From contig JAFVRJ010000021.1 of the NCBI GenBank assembly GCA_017504305.1, positions 20,413 to 84,412 on the forward strand: a stretch of DNA of 64,000 bases. Reading direction: 5' to 3'. How positions within the stretch are numbered: the stretch's first letter is position 1; every line of letters begins with the position of its first letter. Both the position numbers and the translations under genes were made by a program. The notes beneath the pieces are model-generated. The model was not told where the DNA came from. It made no database searches and saw only the letters and a program-made list of their open reading frames with translations. Below, piece after piece: positions 17,490-25,983 of the stretch. This DNA comes from Clostridia bacterium. GTDB lineage: Bacteria > Bacillota > Clostridia > Christensenellales > DTU072.

Positions 17490-18320
17490 ATGTCAGAGTG
17501 CACTCATGATTGTAGTTCCTGCGGAGCAAATTGCCCTTCGAGAACACAGTCTCAACAAAAGGTAAACGAATTCGCAGCGCCCGAAAATGCGTTGTCGAAA
17601 GTCAAAAAAGTTTACGGTATCGTAAGTGGTAAAGGTGGCGTAGGCAAATCTTTGGTTACCTCCTCTCTCGCCGTAAACGCAAGACGTCGCGGTTATGAAA
17701 CTGCTATTCTTGATGCAGATATCACCGGACCCTCTATTCCCCGTGCTTTTGGATTAACCCAGCAAGCGGAAGCTATGGACGAAAACAATATTTTCCCCGT
17801 AGTAACCAAAACGGGCATTAAGGTTATGAGTATCAACCTCCTTCTCGAAGACGTTACCAGCCCCGTTATTTGGCGTGGCCCCGTTCTTGCAGGCACCGTC
17901 AAACAATTCTGGTCGGACGTCGTATGGGGCGAGGTAGATTATATGTTCGTTGACATGCCTCCGGGCACCGGCGACGTACCGCTCACCGTATTCCAAAGCC
18001 TACCTCTCGACGGCATCATCATCGTAACCAGCCCTCAAGAGCTTGTTGGCATGATCGTTGAAAAGGCGGTTAAAATGGCTAATATGATGAATATTCCGAT
18101 AGTTGGCATAGTTGAAAACATGAGCTATTTCGTATGCGACAAGTGTGGTGAAAAGCACTATCCCTTCGGTAAATCCAACCTCGAAGAAATTGCTCAAAAA
18201 TACGGCATCAAAAATATCGCAAGACTTCCCATCAATCCCGATATTGCTTCCCAAGCGGATAAAGGTTTGATTGAATTAAACGAAGTTGAGCTACTTGATG
18301 CGTTAAGCGATAGCTTATAA
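17490..18320 (+). CDS. Mrp/NBP35 family P-loop ATPase, Fe-S cluster carrier
   Basis: Mrp/NBP35 (ApbC-like) proteins carry and transfer Fe-S clusters. The N-terminus has a four-Cys stretch (CTHDCSSCGANC) as in NBP35-type proteins, the deviant Walker A G-K-G-G-V-G-K-S is near residue 50, D-A-D-I-T-G-P-S-I near 80, DMPPGTGD near 156, and the C-terminal cluster site C-D-K-C near 217. Length 276. It lies 26 bases after the alpha-galactosidase gene with AAGGAG before the ATG and ends at a bidirectional terminator. Confidence 0.9.
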   Translation: MSECTHDCSSCGANCPSRTQSQQKVNEFAAPENALSKVKKVYGIVSGKGGVGKSLVTSSLAVNARRRGYETAILDADITGPSIPRAFGLTQQAEAMDENNIFPVVTKTGIKVMSINLLLEDVTSPVIWRGPVLAGTVKQFWSDVVWGEVDYMFVDMPPGTGDVPLTVFQSLPLDGIIIVTSPQELVGMIVEKAVKMANMMNIPIVGIVENMSYFVCDKCGEKHYPFGKSNLEEIAQKYGIKNIARLPINPDIASQADKGLIELNEVELLDALSDSL

Positions 18321-18333
18321 AATACAAAAATTT

Positions 18334-18360
18334 AAAGCCCCGAATTCGGGGCTTTAGTTT
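18334..18360. terminator. Bidirectional terminator between convergent genes
   Basis: A 22-bp perfect palindrome with arm AAAGCCCCGAA lies between the convergent ends of the Mrp gene and the minus-strand membrane-protein gene. T-rich tracts follow it on both strands. Confidence 0.88.
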
Positions 18361-18710
18361 TAATTAAAACCAAATATTATAAGGGATATTACTATCAAAA
18401 GAACGGTGGGTATTATCGTTTCAATTACAAACGATAGGTAAGGGCTTCCTTGCCTTTTTCTTAATCCCCAACCAATACCTGCAAGTAATGCAGCTACCGC
18501 ATACGTTGCTATAGCTATAAGAAGCGCTATTAAAACGTAGCTTATAAATATTAGCCCTATAACAACTCCACCGCCCTCCGGGACAGCGGAAGTAGAGTCT
18601 CTATAGGCAGACACTATAGGCAAAAATAACGGGAGGGTAAAAACACTCGTTATAGTTGCCACTAACGTTAATAATATAGAAAAAACGTGTAATCCAATAT
18701 ATCTACGCAT
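18360..18710 (-). CDS. Small membrane protein of unknown function (second tandem paralog)
   Basis: From MRRYIGLHVFSILLT this 116-residue protein aligns closely with the upstream paralog: the shared N-terminus, the segment G-I-G-W-G-L-R-K-(R/K) near residue 78, and the final FVIET..P segment. Three hydrophobic segments (near 8-30, 55-80, 95-114) suggest a polytopic membrane protein. ATG 18710 overlaps the upstream paralog's stop by eight bases, so translation is coupled. Function unknown; it follows a sugar transporter, so an accessory role is possible but unproven. Confidence 0.7.
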   Translation of the reverse strand: MRRYIGLHVFSILLTLVATITSVFTLPLFLPIVSAYRDSTSAVPEGGGVVIGLIFISYVLIALLIAIATYAVAALLAGIGWGLRKRQGSPYLSFVIETIIPTVLLIVISLIIFGFN

Positions 18711-19011
18711 TGAGTAAATATGTGGCGAATACCGATATTGCAAGTATTATCGGCAGTATTGTTTCGACCACAAATAAGCCGTAGGAGTTGCCGTGTTTTT
18801 TTCTTAACCCCCAACCGATTCCGCCAAGAATCGATGCAATCAAATAAGCACCTGCTCCGTATGCGGCAAATATTATGCCTAATACAAGAGAGGCTCCCTT
18901 TTGTAAACCGTCTTCCGCAGTATAATAATCAACGATCATTATTCCACAAAACACCGTTGCCGCAATGGTTAGCAATATAGAAAAAATGTGTAATCCAATA
19001 TATTTTCTCAT
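18703..19011 (-). CDS. Small membrane protein of unknown function (first tandem paralog)
   Basis: The start ATG at 19011 (MRKYIGLHIFSILLT) has AAGGAG seven bases upstream; a longer open frame to 19098 overlaps the transporter gene and was not used. The 102-residue protein has three hydrophobic segments and the motif G-I-G-W-G-L-R-K-K near residue 71. It is a clear tandem duplicate of the gene that follows. The gene begins 22 bases after the GPH transporter stop. No family recognised. Confidence 0.72.
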   Translation of the reverse strand: MRKYIGLHIFSILLTIAATVFCGIMIVDYYTAEDGLQKGASLVLGIIFAAYGAGAYLIASILGGIGWGLRKKHGNSYGLFVVETILPIILAISVFATYLLNA

Positions 19012-19033
19012 AATTTTCTCCTTTTCTTTATCT

Positions 19034-20560
19034 TTATTCTCTAACAGCTTGAAGCGCTTCCCCTTCTTGCTCCGCCTCGACCTCTGTGGCGCTATCAACG
19101 ACTTCCCTTGCCTTAAGCTCCTCTATTATAAGTTTATGGTCCTTTTTGGAAAGGTTATAGAATAGCATCGTGATTAGCATCAACGTTGCAGATACCGCCG
19201 AAACTATAAGTGCCAAATTGAAATACCTCGTGGCAATATCCATTAGGTCGGCGCTGACAACGGATGTGTTAAAATAATTTTTAGGCTCGTAGCCCATGCC
19301 TTGCTTGACGTAAGCCATAATAACGTTTGCAAGGTTGGTAAATACCAACACCAAGGCGTATGCAAAAGTTTGTATAAAGCCCTCGAGCCTCTTGCCCGTC
19401 TTGTACTGTTGATAGTCGTAAATTTCCGATAGCATCAATGGTTGCAAACTTCCAAAAGCATTGAACAAAGCAATAAAACGAAGTGCCGTAATTACCACTG
19501 CGGATATCGTGCCTTGCGGTACGTTCTGTACGCCTATTATACCCAATATCGCATAACCTAACGCATTTAAGCCCATCCAACCGATTACTATCGTCTTATT
19601 GTTGAACTTACGGGTATAAAGCGGTAAGAGTATCATGTTGGGCGTTGCAGCAAAACCAGTTAAGAGCGTCAAGGAGCTAAATACCTTTAAGCCGTCTTCG
19701 ATGGTTGTTGCGTAACGTAACTTACCCATCATCTCGGAGTCAACTTCGATGGTGGTACGCATACATCCCAAAATTAGCGCAAGGCTAAAAATCATCAAAG
19801 GCTTATTACGGGTAACCATTTTTAGACCTTCGAGTAGCCCAACTTTCTCTTTATTCTCTTGCGTTACGATAATTCTTTCCTTAACGCGGAAGATAAGCGA
19901 TACAAGGAGTAAGCCTACCGCTACACTCAAAAAGCCCATCCATCTATACGCAAGATACTCTTTGCCGATGGAAAGGAAGTAGCTACGTATAAAGCCTTTA
20001 ATAAAGTTCATGATGGTGGGCGCAAAACCTATTACCAATCCTATTGGCGCCCAAATATCGGTACGCTCCTGTTGGTTGGGCGTAATAACCGCAGGCATCA
20101 TATTGAAGGTATTATTCCATAAATTCCACAGTATTAACGTCGGCACACAAATGCAGTAAGCATATATCATACGCGACGTTTCGTTAAGGTTTTGTGGTTG
20201 CCACGTTGCAAGTATTGCAAACACCGATATTATCGGCGCAATAAAGATTAGATAGGGTTTATATCTACCCCACTTTGTGTTGGTGTTTTGTAGCAACTTG
20301 CCGTAAATCGGTTGAATTATTAAACCTAATACGCTTGCAATAAGGCATATTATCGGTCCGTGCATAACGCCGATTTGGTACACTTCGGATATTTGAGTGG
20401 CGGTGATGAGCGATGAAATTATATTAACTATAAAGCTAACGCCGAGCGCCGTACCCCCGAAGGAAAGTATCTCTTTAAAGTTCAAGTGTCTGCCCTCGAG
20501 AGGGGTATCCCACATCCCTTTTACCTTATTGACAATACCTTTAACGTCTATTTTTTTCAT
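19034..20560 (-). CDS. GPH-type (MFS) transporter
   Basis: A 508-residue membrane protein with about 12 hydrophobic segments, related to the transporter at 874-3270: both begin with an amphipathic leader, then W-D-T-P or W-N-R-P, share K-V-G-L-(L/I)-E-G and D-Y-Q-Q-(Y/F)-x-T-G-K-R. The hallmark after the second helix is less standard here (N-T-N-T-K-W-G-R-Y-K-P-Y). It ends in a short acidic tail, not the 330-residue extension of its paralog. It follows a sugar kinase gene across a hairpin and precedes two small membrane proteins, so it may bring in the substrate of that kinase; substrate not identified. Confidence 0.82.
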   Translation of the reverse strand: MKKIDVKGIVNKVKGMWDTPLEGRHLNFKEILSFGGTALGVSFIVNIISSLITATQISEVYQIGVMHGPIICLIASVLGLIIQPIYGKLLQNTNTKWGRYKPYLIFIAPIISVFAILATWQPQNLNETSRMIYAYCICVPTLILWNLWNNTFNMMPAVITPNQQERTDIWAPIGLVIGFAPTIMNFIKGFIRSYFLSIGKEYLAYRWMGFLSVAVGLLLVSLIFRVKERIIVTQENKEKVGLLEGLKMVTRNKPLMIFSLALILGCMRTTIEVDSEMMGKLRYATTIEDGLKVFSSLTLLTGFAATPNMILLPLYTRKFNNKTIVIGWMGLNALGYAILGIIGVQNVPQGTISAVVITALRFIALFNAFGSLQPLMLSEIYDYQQYKTGKRLEGFIQTFAYALVLVFTNLANVIMAYVKQGMGYEPKNYFNTSVVSADLMDIATRYFNLALIVSAVSATLMLITMLFYNLSKKDHKLIIEELKAREVVDSATEVEAEQEGEALQAVRE

Positions 20561-20576
20561 AGTTCTCTTATTAAAT

Positions 20577-20601
20577 CGTAAGAGCCCGACGGGCTCTTAC
20601 G
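20577..20601. terminator. Intercistronic hairpin between sugar kinase and transporter
   Basis: An 11-bp perfect stem CGTAAGAGCCC / GGGCTCTTACG closes a 3-base loop, 17 bases before the transporter ATG. On the minus strand only a weak T tract follows, so it may be a leaky terminator or an mRNA-stability stem that sets different levels for kinase and transporter. On the plus strand it is followed by TTTT. Confidence 0.55.
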
Positions 20602-20607
20602 TTTTAA

Positions 20608-22203
20608 TTACTTGTTAAGCAAAGCAAAGTTTGCCTTGTTGGCTTTGTAAAGTCGTTTGAATACTTCGAAGTTCCTATCGTAAACGGGCTTGAGTTCCTT
20701 GTTGGGGGTAAATCTCTTTTCCACTTCGATATAATCCTTAACCTTGGATACGCTTTCGATAAGTCCAAGTCCTGCAGCAACGCAAGCACAAGCACCTACC
20801 GCACCTACGTTTTGAGGGTCTTTAACAACTTCAACCTCGTGTCCGGTAATGTCGGCAAGAAGTTGTGCGGTAAAGTTAGATAGCGCTCCGCCACCTACAA
20901 AACGTATTGCTTCGCTTACGTTTGCCTTCTTTGCTTCTGCTTCGAGCATCCATCTTTGATGGAAACATACGCCCTCTAAAACGGCTCTGATGAGCTCGGT
21001 TTTGCCCGTTTCAAGGCTAATGTTGAAGAACATACCACGAGAGTTGGGATCTTCAAAGGGGCAACGGTTGCCGTGTAGCCACGGAGTAAATACTACGCCA
21101 CCGCATCCTGCCGGTATGGAGTCACATACTTCGGTCATATAGTCGTACAAAGAGGTATACTTCTTCTCGATATCTTCCGCTTCGGTAACGTTGGTCTTTT
21201 TAAGATATATACCGATTTCGTCAAGAGCAAGGTGGTTCTTTACCCACTCGAGACACTTGCCGGAAGTTTCCATTTCGGCAAAGTAGTTGTACTTGCCTTG
21301 TTCTGCGCCAACGGTTGCAGCAATCATTGCAGAGGTATCTACCATAGACTTATCAACTACCGTGCCTACCCAACCGGAAGTACCACTATAGATATGAGTG
21401 TCGCCTACTTCGGTTGCGCCCGCGCCTACGCCGATAAGAGAAGCATCGATACCGCCGCCGAACACTTTGGTACCTTCTGCAAGGCCAAGTTCACTTGCCG
21501 CTTTAGCGGTTACGGTACCTACGCAATCGGTAGATTTCATTATGGGTGCAAGATGATCCATGTTGACGCCGAGCATTTTGCACATCGGCTTGGACCACTC
21601 CTTCTTGCGAATATCGTATATGAGCGTTGCAAACGCACTATCTTCAGTCATTACGCACTCACCGGTGCATTGTGAAATTAAAAACTCCTTAACGTCAAGC
21701 CATCTGTATGCCTTTTTGAAGTTTTCGGGCTCGTGAGCCTCTACCCACTTATACTTCCAAACGGGATCCTTTACCGATGCCGATACCGCGCCGGTATAGT
21801 ATAAGGATTTTAAGAGCTTAACTACGTTTGCGCCGGCAATTTGCAAGCCGTGAGCCATGCCCTTTTTGATTTCTTCCCTTGCGCGTTGATCCATGTAGCT
21901 CATCGCTCTGCGGACGGGGTTGCAGTCTTTGTCAACAAGAACAAGTGCTTGTCCTTGCGAACAGAAAGATATACCTTGTATCTCTTTAGGATCTACGTTG
22001 TAAGTCTTAAAAATCTTTTGGGTGGTTACACACATTGCGTGCCACCACTCGGCGGTGTCTTGCTCTACTCCGCCGTTCTCGAGTACGTAAAGCTTGTAGC
22101 CTTCCATAGCTGCAGCCTTGAGCTCGATGGTTGAGCCTACGTCAAATAAACAAGTCTTGATTCCGGTAGTACCGACGTCGTAGGTAATTATATAATTAGA
22201 CAT
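20608..22203 (-). CDS. FGGY-family carbohydrate kinase (xylulokinase-like)
   Basis: FGGY kinases phosphorylate sugars with ATP. The N-terminal phosphate-1 loop Y-D-V-G-T-T-G-I-K, GISFCSQGQALVLVD with the M-D-Q-R-A segment, the catalytic Asp in G-G-G-I-D-A-S, and the C-terminal VGGGALSNFTAQLLADITG are all typical; FTPWLHGNRCP is the xylulokinase-like adenine-side segment. Length 531 is normal. AAGGAGG-like ribosome site (GGAGG, 7 bases). The exact sugar cannot be assigned, since D-xylulose, L-fuculose and ribulose kinases share these motifs. It diverges from the DUF2804 gene and heads an operon with a GPH transporter. Confidence 0.85.
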   Translation of the reverse strand: MSNYIITYDVGTTGIKTCLFDVGSTIELKAAAMEGYKLYVLENGGVEQDTAEWWHAMCVTTQKIFKTYNVDPKEIQGISFCSQGQALVLVDKDCNPVRRAMSYMDQRAREEIKKGMAHGLQIAGANVVKLLKSLYYTGAVSASVKDPVWKYKWVEAHEPENFKKAYRWLDVKEFLISQCTGECVMTEDSAFATLIYDIRKKEWSKPMCKMLGVNMDHLAPIMKSTDCVGTVTAKAASELGLAEGTKVFGGGIDASLIGVGAGATEVGDTHIYSGTSGWVGTVVDKSMVDTSAMIAATVGAEQGKYNYFAEMETSGKCLEWVKNHLALDEIGIYLKKTNVTEAEDIEKKYTSLYDYMTEVCDSIPAGCGGVVFTPWLHGNRCPFEDPNSRGMFFNISLETGKTELIRAVLEGVCFHQRWMLEAEAKKANVSEAIRFVGGGALSNFTAQLLADITGHEVEVVKDPQNVGAVGACACVAAGLGLIESVSKVKDYIEVEKRFTPNKELKPVYDRNFEVFKRLYKANKANFALLNK

Positions 22204-22232
22204 ATGTCTTCCTCCAAAAATGCGTATACTTA

Positions 22233-22261
22233 ATTATACTACATTATTTAACCTTTGTCTA
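22233..22261 (-). promoter_or_regulatory. Promoter for kinase-transporter operon
   Basis: Read on the minus strand, TAGACA (22256-22261) and TATAAT (22233-22238) are 17 bases apart, about 30 bases before the kinase ATG. Confidence 0.72.
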
Positions 22262-22285
22262 TATGCAATCTTTGTTAAATGCCTA

Positions 22286-22314
22286 TTGAAATAGCCGTCG
22301 TTAAGTGCTATAAT
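22286..22314 (+). promoter_or_regulatory. Promoter for DUF2804 gene
   Basis: TTGAAA (22286-22291) and an extended -10 TGC-TATAAT (22309-22314) are 17 bases apart. This promoter points away from the kinase promoter, with 24 bases between the two -35 boxes. Confidence 0.8.
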
Positions 22315-22340
22315 TACGTTAATAAGCTTTGGAGGTTATT

Positions 22341-23372
22341 ATGCAAAACCGTATTATCGAAAAGGGTAAACTCCTTAACAGCGAAGGCAATCTTGCCGTT
22401 AAAGGATACGCTAAAGAGTATTTATTGGAATATAATCGCGAAGATATAAAAGCTAAAAAAGCTCGCATTAAAGAGTGGGATTACTATTATATCGGCAACG
22501 ATGACTACGCACTTTGCCTAACTATGGCTGATATGGGCTATATCGGTGCATTGTCCGCAAGCGTAATGGACTTTGTTACTCCCGATCAAGTTACGCAAAG
22601 CTCGGTAATATTGTTCCCCATGGGCAAAATGCATATGCCCACGTCCACACTTAAAGGCGATGCAGTATATAAAAACGGCAACGTCGAAATGAGCTTTATT
22701 CTCGACGGCGACACCCGCCACATCTTCGGTAAATACCCCAAGTTTGGTAAAAACGGCGAAGAACTTTCCTTTGACCTATATCTCACCGACACCCCCGACG
22801 AGTGTATGTTTATCGCAACCCCCTTTGATAAACCCAAACACTTCTACTACAATGCAAAAATCAACTGCTTAACCGCAAAGGGTTACTTCCGTTTGGGCGA
22901 TAAGGTTTATAACCTTGACGATGCTCTCGGCACCCTCGACTGGGGCAGAGGCGTTTGGACCTACGACAATACTTGGTATTGGGGTAGCTTACAAACCGTT
23001 CTCGAAGACGGCAAAAAGTTCGGTTTCAACATCGGTTACGGCTTCGGCGACACCTCCGCTGCAAGCGAAAATATGTTATTCTACGACGGCAAAGCTCATA
23101 AGCTTGAGGACGTCACCTTCAACATCCCCGGCGACGGCACCGATAACGTCCGCTACACCGAGCCTTGGACCTTTACCTCGTCAGACGGTCGATTAGAGCT
23201 TGACTTCGTACCCGTTATCGACCGCGAAGCACCCATCGACCTCAAATTGTTCTGCATGATCCCCCACCAAGTATTCGGCTGGTTTAGCGGTAAATGCATC
23301 CTCGACGACGGCACCGTAATCACCCTCGATAAAGTTATGGGCTTTGCAGAAAAAGTTCACAATAAATGGTAA
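22341..23372 (+). CDS. DUF2804 domain protein
   Basis: The segment L-D-W-G-R-G-V-W-T-Y-D-N-T-W-Y-W-G-S near residues 200-217 is diagnostic for DUF2804, a family of uncharacterised cytoplasmic beta-rich proteins of about 330-350 residues. An N-terminal zinc-ribbon-like or Cys motif seen in some members is absent here. ATG 22341 is chosen since GGAGG lies five bases upstream; the in-frame TTG at 22329 overlaps that site. It has its own strong promoter and a terminator and is a single-gene unit. Confidence 0.85.
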   Translation: MQNRIIEKGKLLNSEGNLAVKGYAKEYLLEYNREDIKAKKARIKEWDYYYIGNDDYALCLTMADMGYIGALSASVMDFVTPDQVTQSSVILFPMGKMHMPTSTLKGDAVYKNGNVEMSFILDGDTRHIFGKYPKFGKNGEELSFDLYLTDTPDECMFIATPFDKPKHFYYNAKINCLTAKGYFRLGDKVYNLDDALGTLDWGRGVWTYDNTWYWGSLQTVLEDGKKFGFNIGYGFGDTSAASENMLFYDGKAHKLEDVTFNIPGDGTDNVRYTEPWTFTSSDGRLELDFVPVIDREAPIDLKLFCMIPHQVFGWFSGKCILDDGTVITLDKVMGFAEKVHNKW

Positions 23373-23389
23373 ACCCTATGTCAAAAAGT

Positions 23390-23416
23390 AAGGAGCTCGA
23401 TCGAGCTCCTTTTTTA
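23390..23416. terminator. Bidirectional terminator between DUF2804 and rmuC
   Basis: A 22-bp perfect palindrome with arm AAGGAGCTCGA is followed by TTTT on the plus strand and by a T-rich stretch (ACTTTTTG) on the minus strand. Confidence 0.88.
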
Positions 23417-23420
23417 TTTC

Positions 23421-24707
23421 TTATTTCATACCGATTAACGTAGGCGGACCTTCCGGCTCGGCAATTACCATGTTGTCGGTCTTGTCCAACTTCTTTTGGA
23501 TAATCTCGGTGCGCTTTGTTGCCTCGTTTAAGGTGTTTTGGACGGTGTCCATTTGGCGCTTTGCCCTTTGAATATCCTCTACGAATACGCCGAAATCCTT
23601 TTTGAAAGCGGATAGCAAATCAAAGATTTGGCGGCTGTCCTTTTGTATTTCCAACGTGCGGAAACCAAGCCTTAAACTATTTAAGAAAGCAGTTATATTG
23701 CTGGGGCCTGCAATCATAACTTTGTGGTCGCGTTGAACGTCCTCTGCCAATCCATCTATGGATAACACTTCGGCATAAAGACTTTCTATGGGTAAAAACA
23801 TTACCGCAAAGTCAGTGGTATACGGCGGACAAATATATTTGTTCTTAATGCTTATTGCTTCCGACTTAATACGCATTGCAAGCGCGCGCTTGGCGTTTTC
23901 ATAATCGGTAACGTTGCCTTCAGCACTTGCATCCTTCATTTTGAGATAGTCGGTTACGGGGAACTTGCTATCAACTGGTAGATAAATTTTGTTATCCTTG
24001 GTGCCGGGCAAAACAATAGCAAAGTCTACTATCTTATCATCGCCTACGCGCCTACCCATTTTGGACTGCGCTTCGTATTGGGAAGGTATCAAAATATCTT
24101 CTAAAATGGACTGTAACGATAGCTCGCCCCAATTACCACGAGTCTTGGTACCGGAAAGAATTTTGGTAAGTTCATTGAGTCCGGTATCCAAAGTTTTAAG
24201 TTCGCCTAAATTCTTATAAACCTTATCAAGGGAATCCGAAACGTTCTTAAAGGATACCTGAAGTCGCTCGTCAAGAGTTTTTGTCAACTTCTCATCAACG
24301 GTACCGCGGATGCGGTCGAGTTGAGCGTTATTGTCCTCCCTAACCTTGTTAAGAGAGTGCGATAGCTCATCCTTCATTTCCTTAAGGTTTTTGGAGAGTT
24401 CCTCTCTCATTTCCTTTAGTCTAACCTCGTTGTTACGAGCAAGTTCCTTGACGTTGAACACCACTTGATCGTTGGTTGCGCTCATGCCTGTCGCCAACGC
24501 CTTGGTCGTCGCTTCGTTAGTCATCATAAAGCTTTCCTTTATGTTCTTCGAGGCGTTATCAAGGGTGCTGTTTATCTTTTGCTCAAGAGCCGTGGTGTCA
24601 ACCACTGCTTCCGTCTTTTTGGACCTTTTTAACAAATAAATAAGCGCTACGTTCATAACGAGCGTTAGCGCTACTAATATTAAAGTTATTATTAATACGG
24701 TATTCAT
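23421..24707 (-). CDS. rmuC: RmuC family DNA recombination protein
   Basis: RmuC proteins limit inversion and rearrangement at short inverted repeats and have a nuclease-like core. The N-terminus is one membrane helix (residues ~3-25), then a long coiled coil (~40-165), then the core with GNWGELSLQSILEDI, the nuclease-type Asp/Lys segment L-P-V-D-S-K-F-P and VMFLPIESLYAEV. Length 428 fits. It follows the aminotransferase gene by 11 bases and ends at a bidirectional terminator. Confidence 0.92.
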   Translation of the reverse strand: MNTVLIITLILVALTLVMNVALIYLLKRSKKTEAVVDTTALEQKINSTLDNASKNIKESFMMTNEATTKALATGMSATNDQVVFNVKELARNNEVRLKEMREELSKNLKEMKDELSHSLNKVREDNNAQLDRIRGTVDEKLTKTLDERLQVSFKNVSDSLDKVYKNLGELKTLDTGLNELTKILSGTKTRGNWGELSLQSILEDILIPSQYEAQSKMGRRVGDDKIVDFAIVLPGTKDNKIYLPVDSKFPVTDYLKMKDASAEGNVTDYENAKRALAMRIKSEAISIKNKYICPPYTTDFAVMFLPIESLYAEVLSIDGLAEDVQRDHKVMIAGPSNITAFLNSLRLGFRTLEIQKDSRQIFDLLSAFKKDFGVFVEDIQRAKRQMDTVQNTLNEATKRTEIIQKKLDKTDNMVIAEPEGPPTLIGMK

Positions 24708-24718
24708 CTTATTAATAA

Positions 24719-25975
24719 TTATCTGAAGCTTTCGGGGTTGTTCTTAACCATCTCGTTCATTGCATAGGAACAAATCTCAATGGTTTCATCTACGAGTTCG
24801 GGGGTAAGGGATAGGTTAATAAAATGGTTATGGTGGTTGGTAATAAATACACCCCTCTTAACACACTCTGCTATCCACTCTTGATGCAATAAGAAACTGC
24901 CGTCGTTATCCACTATGCGTAAGTAGAAAAGTGCGGGATGGCCGGAAACCTTAAGGGGAACGTTGAGTTCGTTTGCCGTTTTTAATAAGCCGTTAGTAAG
25001 TCTTTCGCCCATTGCTCTAAAGTGAGCGCAAGCATCGTTTGCTTTTAGCTTGTTTAGGTTTGCAATACCTGCGGCAAAGGGAACGGAGCTCATCCAATAA
25101 GAGCCGGTATAAGGTACCGTACTTGCAGCACTCTTGAGGAACTCCTTACCGCAAAGCGCGCTTACGTTATAGCCGTTAGCAAGAGCTTTACAGAAGGTGA
25201 TGAGGTCGGCTTCAAATCCAAAATATGTGTCGCTACCTTCAAGGGATAGGCGGAAGCCCGCGCGGATATCGTCTATAATTAGGATAATACCGTGCTTGGT
25301 GCAAAGCTCCCTTACCTTTTGCCAATAGCCCTCTTGCGGTAACTCGTTATCTATAAAGTTACCATGCATGTAGGGCGTTGCAATAAAGCAAGCTATCTCG
25401 TCTTTGTTTTCCTCGATAAGTTTTGTAAGAGCAGGAATATCGTTAAAGTCAACGTACAACGAGTTGCAACAGTCCTCAATAAGAGTTCCGGGAGTGTCGG
25501 GCTTTTGCGTCCACGGTGCAACGCCGTGATAATAGTTGTTGACAAAAATTATTTTCTTTCTACCGGTATGGTAACGTGCAATCATAATGGCAAAGCTCGT
25601 TACGTCTCCGCCGTTCTTGCAGAAGAACGCCCAATCTTTGTGTACAAGGTCGGTAAGTAACTCTGCAAAATCTACCATGATATGACCGGGTAACGTGGTG
25701 CAATTGCCTTTTTTAATTTGCTCAAGCGCAGCGCCGTCTACGTCGGGATCGCAATATCCGCAAACGTTTGGGCCGTAACCACACATATAATCAATAAAAC
25801 GATTGCCGTCTACGTCCCACATTTCCGAGCCCTTTGCGCGGGATGCAAAGAAGGGATATGCCGACGAAGGTATCATACAGCCTTCCGCGGGGCCGAGGTG
25901 TCCGTATACTCCGCAGGGGATGACCTTACCTGCGCGAGTCATAGTTTTTACGTTATTATCGTACTTGTAAGTCAT
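24719..25975 (-). CDS. PLP-dependent class III aminotransferase (HemL-like)
   Basis: Class III aminotransferases and glutamate-1-semialdehyde mutases use pyridoxal phosphate. Seen here: W-D-V-D-G-N-R-F-I-D-Y near residue 53, the PLP-binding Asp in I-I-D-D-I-R-A-G-F-R near 246 and the Schiff-base Lys in T-F-C-K-A-L-A-N-G-Y near 270. Length 418 fits. The overall form is close to HemL, but no heme genes are adjacent and the N-terminus departs from the PGGVNSP pattern, so a different substrate is likely. GGAGG precedes the ATG. Its neighbours are an SCP2-like protein and RmuC. Confidence 0.85.
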   Translation of the reverse strand: MTYKYDNNVKTMTRAGKVIPCGVYGHLGPAEGCMIPSSAYPFFASRAKGSEMWDVDGNRFIDYMCGYGPNVCGYCDPDVDGAALEQIKKGNCTTLPGHIMVDFAELLTDLVHKDWAFFCKNGGDVTSFAIMIARYHTGRKKIIFVNNYYHGVAPWTQKPDTPGTLIEDCCNSLYVDFNDIPALTKLIEENKDEIACFIATPYMHGNFIDNELPQEGYWQKVRELCTKHGIILIIDDIRAGFRLSLEGSDTYFGFEADLITFCKALANGYNVSALCGKEFLKSAASTVPYTGSYWMSSVPFAAGIANLNKLKANDACAHFRAMGERLTNGLLKTANELNVPLKVSGHPALFYLRIVDNDGSFLLHQEWIAECVKRGVFITNHHNHFINLSLTPELVDETIEICSYAMNEMVKNNPESFR

Positions 25976-25983
25976 TTTGCCTC

